Positions 9,214 through 18,517 of a stretch of 64,000 bases of DNA are shown one piece after another. The notes under the pieces are model-generated. The model had not been told where the DNA came from. It worked only from the letters and a program-made list of their open reading frames with translations, and did no database searches. The stretch comes from RGIG1681 sp017467625 (GTDB taxonomy: Bacteria > Bacillota > Clostridia > Christensenellales > UBA1242). A program made the translations under genes and the position numbers. The DNA lies in assembly GCA_017467625.1 (NCBI GenBank), contig JAFUSN010000004.1, forward strand, positions 62,001 through 126,000, given 5' to 3'. Position 1 is the first letter of the stretch, and every line of letters begins with the position of its first letter.

Positions 9214-9888
9214 CTATAAATGTAGTTTTTTAGATGTTTCTTCTAAAATTGTTCTCCAAGCAAAAATTAAATATGACCCAAGAAGTAATCCCAAGGCAAT
9301 CAAACAAATTTGGTTCAATACTTTGAATGGATCTAACTTAAAAATCAATATTATTGCTGAAACAATTAACATCAAAAGAAGCAAACAAAAGAAACTGAAA
9401 ACATAATGTTTTCTTCGCTTGCTTGCAATTAAGTTTATTGAAAGCGCAAGCCCAACAAGCATTGCTAAACTTGGATAAACATAACTTGTGAGCCAATCAC
9501 TTGTTCCAAAAACATGGTTAGTTACAAAAAGCAATGCCAAAATTATTCCTATATTGAAAAATGCTTTTCTGAAAACATTGTCACGACTTTTTATTGTGTG
9601 TAAAACTAAAACCCAAACATATAAAATTGAAAGTCCAACAATTGCAGACCAAGCAGGAGTTCTTGTCATAACATTAGCATAAATTGAAACACTTATTGCA
9701 ATTAAACTTAAAAAGAAACAAATTTTAAAAGCTAAACCAAATTTTATTTTTTCCGTTTTAATGTCATTTGCACTTTGCCAAGGGTTGAATGTTTCTTCTC
9801 CCTCAACATTTTCAAGTGGACTGTAACAAAGCGGGCAAATTGAAGATGTTGTTTTAACTTCTAAATCACAGAGTTTACAGTGCTTCAT
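9214..9888 (-). CDS. DUF6320-like zinc-ribbon membrane protein
   Basis: Membrane protein of unknown function. Two CxxC pairs at the N terminus (CKLC and CPLC) form a likely zinc ribbon in the cytoplasm; about six hydrophobic helices follow from residue 50 on. The layout resembles DUF6320 proteins, which often sit next to an acyltransferase of the type found just upstream; here the two genes overlap by 4 bases, so they are probably made together and may act together on a lipid or envelope component. That role is inference. Confidence 0.7.
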   Translation of the reverse strand: MKHCKLCDLEVKTTSSICPLCYSPLENVEGEETFNPWQSANDIKTEKIKFGLAFKICFFLSLIAISVSIYANVMTRTPAWSAIVGLSILYVWVLVLHTIKSRDNVFRKAFFNIGIILALLFVTNHVFGTSDWLTSYVYPSLAMLVGLALSINLIASKRRKHYVFSFFCLLLLMLIVSAIILIFKLDPFKVLNQICLIALGLLLGSYLIFAWRTILEETSKKLHL

Positions 9889-11159
9889 TTCCCCACCTCC
9901 CAGTAATTACTTGAAACAACAACATCAACACCCGCATCTTCTAGCATGCGGAAAAATTCTCTTTCTGCAGATGTTTCACAATGGCGTCTTGAAAATGACA
10001 TAAACAGTTTGTTGTCATAGCCAACAACACCAAGATTTTTTTGAGTTGTTTGTGATGCCTGCAAAATGAAGCGAACTTCATCAACATATTTTGCAATTGA
10101 TTCAGGAAGTTCAATTTTTCCAAGATTACTCAAATTGGTTGATTCTTGTCTAACTCCACGAATATGATAAGCAATTTTAAGTGCTAAACTTTTAATTATT
10201 CTTGGAACAAACTTCATTAAAACATTTTTCTCAATGCTAACATTGGTTTGAATTTGGGCATCAATTTGTTCGGGCGTGAGTTTAACTTTGAATTGCTCAA
10301 TGGTCGAAGCTATAACATCTTCAAGTGTACCGCCATTTGAAAAGTCGTATGTTATTCTCACAACAAGTGAAAAATTGCGTTTTGTTGCACTTGGATGAAT
10401 TCCACGAATGTTTACAGGAATTGAAATTGCAACCATTTTATTTTTTGTGTTTTTATTTTCAATATAAGCTTTATAAATTGAATAAATGTAAAGCGCACAA
10501 AGATAACTTGTTATTGTTGCACCATATTTTTTCGCTTGTTTTTTAACATCGTCAATTCTGCACTCTCCAAAAATTAAACCCGTCCCAAAAACTTTAAATG
10601 GCGTTCCAGTTAATTTAAACGCTTTAACTTCAGCAATCTTTTTTTCATTTGTTTTCTTTGCAACATTAATAAACTTATCAACTTTTTCCTCATTTAAAGT
10701 TGGAAGCTCAAGTGGTTTAACTTCACCTTCGGCTTTAACATCTTTTCCACTCAAAAGCAGATAAGTGTAAACAACTTGTTTCAAAAAGTAAAGCCCACCA
10801 GTTCCATCAGTTAGTGCATGAAAAAACACGGCGCTGATTCGCTTTCCATAATAAAAAACTCTGAATAAATAATTTCCATTATAGCGTCTATCAATATACT
10901 CCATAAACCTTGGAGGTTCTTTTTCAACTAAAAACGGTTTGTCATTATCTTCTAAATAAAACCAAAATAATCCTTTTTTTAAACGCACACGAAAAGTATC
11001 TTCACTTTCAAGCACTTGCATAACGGCTTCTTGAAGAATTGCGGGGTTAATATTTTCTTTTAATGTCATTGACAAACAAAATGTGTTAGGTGCTTTTTTT
11101 CCACTTATTGGTGGGAAAATCATAGCAGCATTGTCAAGTCTTAACCAGTTTTTGCCCAA
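9885..11159 (-). CDS. Condensation-domain-like acyltransferase (alcohol acetyltransferase-like)
   Basis: Probable CoA-dependent or carrier-dependent acyltransferase. The HALTDGTGG segment (about residues 113-121) is the HxxxD active-site motif of the condensation/WS-DGAT/alcohol acetyltransferase superfamily, and the two-lobed length of 424 residues fits. The start is TTG at 11159 with GGAG seven bases upstream; no ATG in frame precedes the conserved NWLRLDNAA opening. It heads an operon with the zinc-ribbon membrane protein, the PanE-like protein and ldh. Substrate unknown. Confidence 0.75.
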   Translation of the reverse strand: MGKNWLRLDNAAMIFPPISGKKAPNTFCLSMTLKENINPAILQEAVMQVLESEDTFRVRLKKGLFWFYLEDNDKPFLVEKEPPRFMEYIDRRYNGNYLFRVFYYGKRISAVFFHALTDGTGGLYFLKQVVYTYLLLSGKDVKAEGEVKPLELPTLNEEKVDKFINVAKKTNEKKIAEVKAFKLTGTPFKVFGTGLIFGECRIDDVKKQAKKYGATITSYLCALYIYSIYKAYIENKNTKNKMVAISIPVNIRGIHPSATKRNFSLVVRITYDFSNGGTLEDVIASTIEQFKVKLTPEQIDAQIQTNVSIEKNVLMKFVPRIIKSLALKIAYHIRGVRQESTNLSNLGKIELPESIAKYVDEVRFILQASQTTQKNLGVVGYDNKLFMSFSRRHCETSAEREFFRMLEDAGVDVVVSSNYWEVGK

Positions 11160-11260
11160 AGTTTATCTCCTATGCCTCTATATTATAATAATTTGAAATT
11201 TTTGTCATTTACTTTTAAATTAAAATTTAAAGTAATTTGCGAAATTTGTAAAATAAACAC

Positions 11261-11286
11261 AAAAAAAACAAGCTTCAAAGCTTGTT
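11261..11286 (-). terminator. Terminator of the ParM-like operon
   Basis: Inverted repeat AACAAGC 11267-11273 / GCTTGTT 11280-11286 with loop TTCAAA, followed on the minus strand by a run of T. It lies right after the stop codon at 11289. Confidence 0.88.
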
Positions 11287-11288
11287 TT

Positions 11289-12026
11289 TTATTTCTTTAA
11301 TAATTCAAGCAAATAATCTCTGCCAGCCGCCTTTCCCGCTGGAGCACCATCGCTTTCACCCATAAGCATTTCTGCTGGACTTGGCTTAGTTGATTTCACA
11401 GCAGCAGTTTTATTAATTTCAGGTTTTGCAATCGAAACACGTGGCTCTTCATCAATTGGTTTGTTGTTTACGCCCACTGATTGCATTGGAACTTCATTAA
11501 TACTTGGTTCAAGCTTAACAGGTTGAACTGGTTGAGCTGGTTGAATTCTTTCAATTGGTGGAGGGTTTGGAGTGAACGAACGCTGACGCCTTGCAAGCGT
11601 TGGGGCCCCTGAAGGTTGACCATAGCCCATCATGCTTGGGGCTGCTGCCATCATGCTTTGGCCACTCATCATTGGGTTTTGCATAACCGGTTGATAACTC
11701 ATGTTTCCCATAACCATGTTAGGTGCAATTGGAGCTTGGCCATATTGCATTCCGCCAGCAAGATATAAATTTAAATTAATTCCTCTTTCTTGAAGAACTC
11801 TGAAAACATAGCCCACAAAATTGTTATCAAGACTGTTCACATCATTTGATAAATTAAATTTGAGCGAATCTTGAATTGGGTAAGTTTGAACTCTAAAATT
11901 GAGATTCCTGAGTGAATCAATCATGGAAAGAACACCATTGATAACACCACCATTGGCTCCAGTCATAACCATTGGCTGAGTGGCAATCAAATTTCTTAAT
12001 CCTTGTTCTAATTCATCTATTGTCAT
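11289..12026 (-). CDS. Unknown protein with Pro/Met-rich disordered tail, partner of actin-like gene
   Basis: I do not recognise this 245-residue protein. Residues 1-95 look folded (helical start IDELEQGLRNLI, then mixed strands and helices). About 96-170 is rich in Met, Pro, Gly and Gln, and about 150-230 is Pro/Lys-rich and probably disordered, ending in a short helix-like GRDYLLELLKK. It lies 18 bases downstream of the ParM-like actin and shares its terminator. By position it could be the adaptor, regulator or DNA-binding partner of the filament, but no DNA-binding motif is visible. Confidence 0.7.
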   Translation of the reverse strand: MTIDELEQGLRNLIATQPMVMTGANGGVINGVLSMIDSLRNLNFRVQTYPIQDSLKFNLSNDVNSLDNNFVGYVFRVLQERGINLNLYLAGGMQYGQAPIAPNMVMGNMSYQPVMQNPMMSGQSMMAAAPSMMGYGQPSGAPTLARRQRSFTPNPPPIERIQPAQPVQPVKLEPSINEVPMQSVGVNNKPIDEEPRVSIAKPEINKTAAVKSTKPSPAEMLMGESDGAPAGKAAGRDYLLELLKK

Positions 12027-12044
12027 TTCATAGTTCCCCTATTT

Positions 12045-13097
12045 TTAGTAGTTTCCAAGAAGCCAGAATCCACGGCAGTTTGCCATGACAGCATTATCTT
12101 GAATTAAAAGTCGTGGATCGTTGAAAAATTCTTTTAAATACTTTTCATAAAGAAGAGCGCCACCACCGGTTAAAATAATTTTATAGAATTTGTTGAACTC
12201 CAGTCCAAGACCCATGATTTCTTGATAAACACGCTTTGCTTGGTTCTTTTTGTGCTTTTCAGCATAGCTTGAAAGATCAAATTGACCAAATGGTGTTTCA
12301 ACAACTGGAGATTCCAAAAGACTTAAGTCAAGTTCGTGTGGAGAAAGTGAGAAAATGCTTGCCTCAGGAACATTGCTGTTTACATCTTCTTGAAGATCTG
12401 AAATGTAGTCAGAAGTTCCAATGTCAAAACTGAATGTTGAACGAACTCTTGCAGTTTCCAAAATTGCAATATCAGTTGTTCCCCAGCCAATATCAATAAC
12501 AATTGCTCTTTGATCAAGCAGCTTTTCATTGAGAGCATCTGCTTCTGGATCATAAACATAGTCATACATTGTTCCAAGTGGTTGAGGAACAACAATAACT
12601 TCTCTAATTTCAAATGTGATTGGACGAACACTTTCCCATGTTACTGATTTTACTTCATGAACACCGGTAAGTGTTTGCTTGATTTGTGAAATGATTTTTT
12701 GATTTTTTGCCAAACTACTTGGAACACCGGTAACTACTCTTAGAACTTCGTGATCATTTAAATCTGGGAGTTCTTTTAAACATGATGTGATTCCAATTAA
12801 AGCCTCAATTTTGTATTGCTCTGAACCATATCTTGCAATTCCACGACCACCTGAGCCTGCAGCAGAAACAACACCAACTTCATAAACGGCTTTGTCATAA
12901 ACATACATTTGATAGTCTGTTTTAAATGAGTAAACAAGACCAGCATCATTGATTTGTCTGATTGTGTTAACATATTTCAAATTAAGTTCGTCAGTCCAAA
13001 TTTTAAGTGTTGAGTTTGCAACATCAAGACCAACAATTCTTGTGAATTCACTTTCTTCTTGAACATTTTGTTCATTTGTTTGTTCTAATTCTGACAT
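12045..13097 (-). CDS. ParM/StbA-like actin homologue
   Basis: Actin-fold ATPase expected to form filaments. Visible motifs are phosphate-1 GLDVANSTLKIW (about 24-35), phosphate-2 VIDIGWGTTDIAI (about 200-212) and the adenosine loop LTGGGALL (about 312-319), in the right order and spacing for ParM-type proteins. It is 350 residues long. ParM relatives usually segregate plasmids or phage DNA; here the gene sits among chromosomal genes, in a two-gene operon with its own terminator. No iteron array that could be a centromere is evident in the 116 bases upstream. Function on the chromosome is unknown. Confidence 0.85.
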   Translation of the reverse strand: MSELEQTNEQNVQEESEFTRIVGLDVANSTLKIWTDELNLKYVNTIRQINDAGLVYSFKTDYQMYVYDKAVYEVGVVSAAGSGGRGIARYGSEQYKIEALIGITSCLKELPDLNDHEVLRVVTGVPSSLAKNQKIISQIKQTLTGVHEVKSVTWESVRPITFEIREVIVVPQPLGTMYDYVYDPEADALNEKLLDQRAIVIDIGWGTTDIAILETARVRSTFSFDIGTSDYISDLQEDVNSNVPEASIFSLSPHELDLSLLESPVVETPFGQFDLSSYAEKHKKNQAKRVYQEIMGLGLEFNKFYKIILTGGGALLYEKYLKEFFNDPRLLIQDNAVMANCRGFWLLGNY

Positions 13098-13213
13098 CCT
13101 TTCTTTCCTACCTTAAAAATAATTTTGGGTTCTTTCCCTTTACTAATAAACATTTTAATATATGCCTAAAAATAAATCAAATAAAATGGCTGAAAATTAT
13201 AAAAAAATTCAAT

Positions 13214-13900
13214 TTAATCCTTTGAAATTAAAATATCTGCAACGCTAATCTTCTTAACAACCGAGCCATCATCTTTATAATAAATTAAAAGCGAACCATT
13301 TTCAATTTCACAAACCAAATCTCTTTTTGAATTAATTTTTTCATCATAAACAATTTTAACAATTGAACCATCTTCCCTGTAAACTCCAATTGTGTTTACA
13401 TAAGTTTTTCGTTTTTCATCGCCAGTCCCTTCTTCAAATGTTTCAATATAGTTCAAAAGAAAATAGGTTTTTTCAATAACTTTGTATTGATTTATGTAGT
13501 TAAAATTAATTGTAACTTCATTAACCGTCCCGTCAGTTTGAAGCGTGCAAAAACTTGCTTGACCTTGGGTTTCCTGGTCTTTATTTATTCCAAGCACCAA
13601 AAAATTTTTTGGAGAAAGCCTTTTAACCGAAATGTCAAGATTATTAGACAAGCTTAAAAGATTATACCCAATTTTTCTCTCGTCATTGAACAAAATAATT
13701 TTGATGTAAAACTCATCAAACAAATTTTCCATCGCAAACAACACATTGAAATCAACATATGAATAAATGTCTGAAGTGTACCTTCTGTTTAACTTTGTGT
13801 TTTCAACATACTGACCATCGACAACCTCAAAAGAGGTGTCTTCAATCGTTTCTTTGACTTTGAATTTTATTTCTTTTTTTTCAATAAATATTTTTGCCAT
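13214..13900 (-). CDS. Hypothetical protein, beta-rich
   Basis: I do not recognise this 228-residue protein. It has no signal peptide or membrane segment. The C-terminal half contains repeated short turns (QTDGTV, REDGSI, KDDGSV) suggesting a beta-propeller-like or beta-repeat structure. AAGGTGG precedes the ATG. It has its own promoter at 13927-13955, overlapping the dut terminator, and lies 116 bases upstream of the actin-like gene, in the same direction. Confidence 0.65.
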   Translation of the reverse strand: MAKIFIEKKEIKFKVKETIEDTSFEVVDGQYVENTKLNRRYTSDIYSYVDFNVLFAMENLFDEFYIKIILFNDERKIGYNLLSLSNNLDISVKRLSPKNFLVLGINKDQETQGQASFCTLQTDGTVNEVTINFNYINQYKVIEKTYFLLNYIETFEEGTGDEKRKTYVNTIGVYREDGSIVKIVYDEKINSKRDLVCEIENGSLLIYYKDDGSVVKKISVADILISKD

Positions 13901-13926
13901 TGCACCACCTTACTAATTACATTAGT

Positions 13927-13955
13927 AGTATAATTCATAAAAAAAAGAGTGTCAA
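13927..13955 (-). promoter_or_regulatory. Promoter overlapping the dut terminator
   Basis: TTGACA (13950-13955) and TATACT (13927-13932) on the minus strand are 17 bases apart. The -35 box lies inside the 5' plus-strand arm of the dut terminator hairpin and the spacer is largely its T run. Confidence 0.8.
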
Positions 13956-13970
13956 ACAATTTTAACACTC
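13939..13970 (-). terminator. Terminator of dut
   Basis: On the minus strand GAGTGTTAAA (13970-13961) pairs with TTTGACACTC (13956-13947), ten pairs with one G-U, loop ATTG, followed by eight T. Confidence 0.9.
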
Positions 13971-14007
13971 AATTTTAGTATGTTTTTCTTTGATTTTTTT
14001 ATTAAAT

Positions 14008-14547
14008 TTATTTTTTACTACTTCCAAATCCGCCCTTGCCACGCTCTGATTCAATGTTGCATAGCTCATTATATGAAATTTCTTTGCTTTCTAGTGTTGG
14101 AAGAATATGCATAACAATTTGACATATTGCCTTTGTGTATGGATAAATAATCACGTTGTTTTTGCTGAATTTTTCACCGTTAACTTCAAATGTTTCATCA
14201 AGCTCTTCAATTGGAGTTTTTGAAATAATGAAAGGCTTTGAATTAGTGTTGTATGTTACAATGAAATATTCGCCACGATATCCTGAATCAAAAACACCTC
14301 CGGATTTTTTAATTCCATTTTTTGCCATACTGCTGCGCTCTTCAATTTGTGCATAATATTTATTTGAAAAAGCCGTTGCAATTCCTGTTGGAACCGGTCT
14401 TGATTCGCCTGGCTTTATAACAAAAAAATCATCTTCAAAATCGGCATAAACATCATAGCCAGCATCTTCATCTTTTTTTGTTGGAATTTTTGCAGATTCT
14501 CTAATTTTTGCAAAATAAATTTCTTTATCACTAACATTAATTTTCAT
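14008..14547 (-). CDS. dut: dUTP diphosphatase
   Basis: Hydrolyses dUTP to dUMP, keeping uracil out of DNA and feeding thymidylate synthesis. All five trimeric dUTPase motifs are present in order: DAGYDVYA (28-35), RSSMAKNG, GGVFDSGYRGEY with the catalytic Asp, KAICQIV, and the C-terminal RGKGGFGSS arm. At 179 residues it is somewhat longer than the usual 145-150, with an insert before motif 4. It stands alone with a strong promoter and terminator; the start has GGTGGTG upstream. Confidence 0.93.
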   Translation of the reverse strand: MKINVSDKEIYFAKIRESAKIPTKKDEDAGYDVYADFEDDFFVIKPGESRPVPTGIATAFSNKYYAQIEERSSMAKNGIKKSGGVFDSGYRGEYFIVTYNTNSKPFIISKTPIEELDETFEVNGEKFSKNNVIIYPYTKAICQIVMHILPTLESKEISYNELCNIESERGKGGFGSSKK

Positions 14548-14565
14548 AGTTCACCACCTGCTATT

Positions 14566-14594
14566 ATTATAACAAATTTGGCGTTGTTTTACAA
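14566..14594 (-). promoter_or_regulatory. Promoter of dut
   Basis: TTGTAA (14589-14594), 17 bases, TATAAT (14566-14571) on the minus strand; transcription starts about 12 bases before the ATG. Confidence 0.8.
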
Positions 14595-14685
14595 ACAAAA
14601 ACAATATAAAAATTAAATATGTGATTTAAATATTTTTTATGTGTATTTGTATTTTTTTTCACAATACTAAATATTTTTTACAATT

Positions 14686-16446
14686 TTACTCAACAGTAAC
14701 ACTTTTTGCAAGATTTTTTGGTTTGTCTGGATTTATCCCGAGTTTCTGGCTGACACAAAAAGCAATTGTTTGTGTTATTTTAGAACAAATTATTGAAGCC
14801 AAAAATTCATCATTTTCATCAATATAAATTGAATTTTCAAAATCCATTTTTTCATTTGTTATAAAAAGTATGTTTGCGCCCCTTGTTTCAGCTTCAATTG
14901 CCGAATTGATGGTTCTGTAGTTTGTTTGATGATTTAGTGCTATTGCAATAACAGGAAATCCCTCATCAATCAATGCAAGATAGCCATGTTTTAATTCGCC
15001 CGATGGATAACTCACTGCATTTATATAACTTACTTCTTTAAGCTTGAGTGCACTTTCTTTTGCAATTACAGAATTAATTTCAGTTCCAATAAACATGCAT
15101 TTTTTAATATTTTTTATTAAATTACTTATATTTTCAACGTAATTTAAATCATATTTTCTTAATTTTTGCGAAATTTCAAGAACTTGTTCAAACGGATCTA
15201 TTTTTAAATTTGATTGGAAATATGCCGCAAACAAAAATAAAATTGCCATTTGACAAACAAATGCCTTTGTTGAAGCAACTGCAATTTCCGGACCGGCAAG
15301 CGTTGGAAGAACATAATCACACTTTTGCGCTAGAGTTGAGTGCATGATATTTGTAAGGCCAATAACTACAGCCTGCTTTTCCTTTGCTAGTTTTAATGCT
15401 TGAAGTGTGTCAGCCGTTTCCCCACTTTGACTTATAAAAAAACAAAGTGTTTCGTTTGAAACAAATCTTCCGCCTTTGGCAATAAACTCACTTGCCATTT
15501 CAGCATGGGCATGAACATTCAATTTTGATTGTAAAATTTCAGCACCGTATAGCCCCGCATGAAACGCTGTCCCACAACCAATAAACATTATTTCTTTGAA
15601 GTTGCATAAAAAATCTTTATCAAATATTTCCAATATTTTTTTATTTTTATATGATTTTACTAAATTTTTTAGTATTTTTTCTTCCTCATTTATTTCTTTT
15701 TGCATAAAAAATTTTTCGCTAGTAATATTGCTTTCTATGTCTAACACATCATTTATTTTCCATATTGGATTATACATTTTGTTGTTAAAATTAAATACTT
15801 CAATGTTATTTAACTCAACAAAACCATAATCTCCATCATTGAGTGAAATAAACTTGTTTGAAAATCCAACAAAACAAACTGGATCTGAAGCAATCATAAA
15901 TTCACCAAATTCATTAGTTGCAACATATAGTGGACTTTTATTTTTAGCAAAAAATAACCTGTCTGGATTTTGCTCACAAATGCAAACCAACGCATAACTT
16001 CCATTTAATAAACTCACTGCATCTTTAAAATCAAAAATGCTTGAGGCTTTTTGTTTTTCAAGAAGTTCACTTATAACAGCTGTGTCAGTTTCGCTTAAAA
16101 CATTAAGTTCAAATTGCGCTTTTAAAGCCTTATGATTTTCAATAATTCCATTATGAACCACAGCCCAAGTTCCGTTTTTTGAAACGTGAGGATGTGTATT
16201 TATTTCACTAATTTTGCCATGAGTTGCCCATCTTGTATGCGAAATTATGCAATTTGACATAATTTTTTGCGTAATTTTTGTTTCTAGATTTTTTATTTCT
16301 CCAATTGATTTAATTGTTTTAATTGCTCCATTTTCAATCCACGCAACACCAGCAGAATCATAGCCACGATATTCCAATTTTTTTAAATTGTGAACAACTT
16401 CATTCAAATTTTTCTTTCGCCCAACAAATGAAGTTATTCCACACAT
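14686..16446 (-). CDS. glmS: Glutamine-fructose-6-phosphate aminotransferase
   Basis: Makes glucosamine-6-phosphate from fructose-6-phosphate and glutamine, the first step to UDP-GlcNAc for peptidoglycan. The mature N terminus is Cys (MCGITSFVG), the glutaminase nucleophile, followed by the EYRGYDSAG, HTRWATHG and HNGIIENH blocks. Two SIS sugar-binding domains follow, and the chain ends in the family's KNLAKSVTVE tail. The frame runs to 16476, but the Cys-exposing ATG at 16446 with AAGGAGA upstream is the true start. This start lies inside the 3' end of glmM, overlapping it by 13 bases, so the two are coupled. Confidence 0.96.
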   Translation of the reverse strand: MCGITSFVGRKKNLNEVVHNLKKLEYRGYDSAGVAWIENGAIKTIKSIGEIKNLETKITQKIMSNCIISHTRWATHGKISEINTHPHVSKNGTWAVVHNGIIENHKALKAQFELNVLSETDTAVISELLEKQKASSIFDFKDAVSLLNGSYALVCICEQNPDRLFFAKNKSPLYVATNEFGEFMIASDPVCFVGFSNKFISLNDGDYGFVELNNIEVFNFNNKMYNPIWKINDVLDIESNITSEKFFMQKEINEEEKILKNLVKSYKNKKILEIFDKDFLCNFKEIMFIGCGTAFHAGLYGAEILQSKLNVHAHAEMASEFIAKGGRFVSNETLCFFISQSGETADTLQALKLAKEKQAVVIGLTNIMHSTLAQKCDYVLPTLAGPEIAVASTKAFVCQMAILFLFAAYFQSNLKIDPFEQVLEISQKLRKYDLNYVENISNLIKNIKKCMFIGTEINSVIAKESALKLKEVSYINAVSYPSGELKHGYLALIDEGFPVIAIALNHQTNYRTINSAIEAETRGANILFITNEKMDFENSIYIDENDEFLASIICSKITQTIAFCVSQKLGINPDKPKNLAKSVTVE

Positions 16447-17765
16447 AAATTTTCTCCTTGAATCAATTCTATGCATTTACTTATTTCATCTAAACATTTT
16501 TCACAGGTGCCTTTTTCTTTTGATTCAACCAAAACCCTAACAACCGGCTCAGTTCCAGATGCACGAATCAAAATTCTTCCATTTGAATTAAGAATATTTT
16601 TAAGTTCATTTATTTTTGTGCATAATTTTTCATTTTTTAAAATTTCGTATTTGTTTTCACATAGAAAATTTTTAGTTATTGATGGATAGAGTTTAAAATT
16701 AAAATGTTTTGAAAATGGTTTTTTGCTTTCCACCACAATTTTTGCAATTGTGATAGCATTTAAAATTCCATCACCAGTTTGAAGTTTGTTTCGTTGAAAA
16801 ACATGTCCGGCTTGCTCGCCGCCTAAAGTTTCATTTAGCTCTTTTAGTTTTTCACTTACATTTTTATCTCCAACATCAGTCTTTACAAAATTCATATTAA
16901 GTTTTTTTATTTCTTGTTCAATTTTTAAATTTGTTTGAACCGTTCCAACAATTGTTGCTGGTTTATTTTTTTGTAATTTTTTATAATTTTTTGCAAATAA
17001 ATATAAAATTTTATCACCATCAACAATGTTTCCAAGTTCATCAATGGCAATGACCCTGTCGGCATCACCGTCAAATGCAAAACCAAAATCTGCATGTTTT
17101 TCTGTAACCACTCGCTGTAATTGTTCAATATGGAGCGCTCCAACATTTTCATTGATATTCATTCCATTCGGTTCCTTTCCAATGGCATAAACTTTTGCTC
17201 CAAGTTTGTTAAACACTTTTTCAGCAATGCTGCATGCTGAACCGTTTGATAAATCTAATGCAATTTTTTTTCCAGTTAAATTTACATCTGTTGAACTCAC
17301 AAGAAAATCAACATATATATTTTTTAGTTTTTCGTTAACTTCAAATTTTCCAAGTTTTTTTAACTCAGTTAAATTGTTTTTGATTAAATTTTTTTCAATT
17401 TCAATTTCTTCACATTCACTAAATTTTTCTCCAACTTTATTAAATAGTTTTATTCCATTAAATTCAGCAGGATTGTGTGAAGAAGTTATCACGACACCGG
17501 CATCAAACTGAAGTTTTTTTGTTAAATAACTAATTGCTGCTGTTGGGCAAACACACACACTGGTTACATTTATTCCAGCGCTAATTAAACCAGCAGAAAA
17601 AGACAATAAAAAAAGATCCGAGGAAATTCTCGTATCCGTTCCAATAATAACCTTTCCTTGTTTTAAAAAAGTTCCAAATGCCCTTCCAAACTGATAAATT
17701 GTTTTTTCATTTAAATCAATGTTAACTCGTCCACGGAGGCCATCTGTTCCAAAAAAAATACCCAT
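16434..17765 (-). CDS. glmM: Phosphoglucosamine mutase
   Basis: Converts glucosamine-6-phosphate to glucosamine-1-phosphate. The phosphoserine loop ITSSHNPAEFNG places the catalytic Ser at S96; DGDADRV binds Mg; the C-terminal RASGTEPVVRV binds the phosphate. It is 443 residues, normal for the family. AAGGAG lies before the ATG. It is immediately upstream of and overlaps glmS, so product and substrate enzymes of adjacent steps are co-made. No GlmU gene is in the window. Confidence 0.96.
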   Translation of the reverse strand: MGIFFGTDGLRGRVNIDLNEKTIYQFGRAFGTFLKQGKVIIGTDTRISSDLFLLSFSAGLISAGINVTSVCVCPTAAISYLTKKLQFDAGVVITSSHNPAEFNGIKLFNKVGEKFSECEEIEIEKNLIKNNLTELKKLGKFEVNEKLKNIYVDFLVSSTDVNLTGKKIALDLSNGSACSIAEKVFNKLGAKVYAIGKEPNGMNINENVGALHIEQLQRVVTEKHADFGFAFDGDADRVIAIDELGNIVDGDKILYLFAKNYKKLQKNKPATIVGTVQTNLKIEQEIKKLNMNFVKTDVGDKNVSEKLKELNETLGGEQAGHVFQRNKLQTGDGILNAITIAKIVVESKKPFSKHFNFKLYPSITKNFLCENKYEILKNEKLCTKINELKNILNSNGRILIRASGTEPVVRVLVESKEKGTCEKCLDEISKCIELIQGENLCVE

Positions 17766-17811
17766 ATTTTCTCCTTATTTTAAGGTATGAAAATACGGGC
17801 TATTTTGTTAA

Positions 17812-18408
17812 TTATTTTTTTGCTGGGAGTTTAAGTCGCATGGCTAAAATTGCAGCAATTTGAGCAGGTACACCCAAAATAAACACCATCCAAATGTTAA
17901 ATTGAATCATGTGCAAATAAACAGCTGTAAGTAGTGTCCAAATAAATAAAGAAATTAAAACTATTCCAATTTTTTTATTTCCCCAAAGTGCATTTGCGAC
18001 AATTGCAAAAAGGAAACTTGCAGGCACTGCCCAAATGAATGACATCCATAGATTTGAATTTGTGTAAAGCTCAGCATAAATATAAACAATTGTGGCAACA
18101 ATCCAAACCAGTGTGATGGCTAGAAGTGTAATTAAAATTCGGTTGACCTTACTCTCTTTGCTTATATCATTTTTTAAATTTGGGACAATAGATAATTCGG
18201 GATTTATTAAATCATTTAATGTTATCCCATAAAAATCACAGATTTTAACTAACACATCAATACTTGGAAGTGACTCGCCACTTTCCCATTTTGAAATTGT
18301 TTTATCACTAAAATTAAACTTCTTGGCAAGTTCAAGTTGTGTTAATTTTGAACTTTTTCGAAGTTTGATTAAATTTTGACTAATCACTTTATTCACATTT
18401 TGTTCCAT
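17812..18408 (-). CDS. XRE-family regulator fused to a four-helix membrane domain
   Basis: The N terminus (about 8-65) is a helix-turn-helix of the XRE/Cro type (KLTQLELAKKFNFSDKTISKW). A short linker leads to about four hydrophobic helices (about 88-195). Such membrane-tethered XRE proteins are common in Firmicutes, but their signals are mostly unknown. The promoter's -10 box ends six bases before the ATG, so the mRNA is probably leaderless. It is divergent from the unknown gene at 18518 and may control both. It ends 46 bases before glmM in the same direction. Confidence 0.85.
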   Translation of the reverse strand: MEQNVNKVISQNLIKLRKSSKLTQLELAKKFNFSDKTISKWESGESLPSIDVLVKICDFYGITLNDLINPELSIVPNLKNDISKESKVNRILITLLAITLVWIVATIVYIYAELYTNSNLWMSFIWAVPASFLFAIVANALWGNKKIGIVLISLFIWTLLTAVYLHMIQFNIWMVFILGVPAQIAAILAMRLKLPAKK

Positions 18409-18414
18409 ATCTTA

Positions 18415-18443
18415 ATGTTAACATTTGAGTTGAATTTTTACAA
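18415..18443 (-). promoter_or_regulatory. Promoter of the XRE regulator gene
   Basis: TTGTAA (18438-18443), 17 bases, TAACAT (18415-18420) on the minus strand. The predicted start point falls at the A of the ATG at 18408, which implies a leaderless message. Confidence 0.65.
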
Positions 18444-18473
18444 GGAAAATTATCACATTTTTAGTAAGCAATA

Positions 18474-18501
18474 TTGACATTAAGATTATTTTGAATATAA
18501 T
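18474..18501 (+). promoter_or_regulatory. Consensus promoter of the gene at 18518
   Basis: TTGACA (18474-18479), 16 bases, TATAAT (18496-18501), both hexamers perfect. Transcription should begin near 18508, so the upstream in-frame ATG at 18491 cannot be used. Confidence 0.88.
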
Positions 18502-18517
18502 CAAGGTTGGTGAAAAA

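Noticed and set aside
14008..14547. dut as part of a prophage
   Set aside because: No phage structural or replication genes adjoin it; the neighbours are glmS and an unknown gene. The presence of a ParM-like gene nearby is suggestive but not enough.
16434..16446. glmS ribozyme or riboswitch before glmS
   Set aside because: glmM overlaps the glmS start, so there is no leader in which it could lie.
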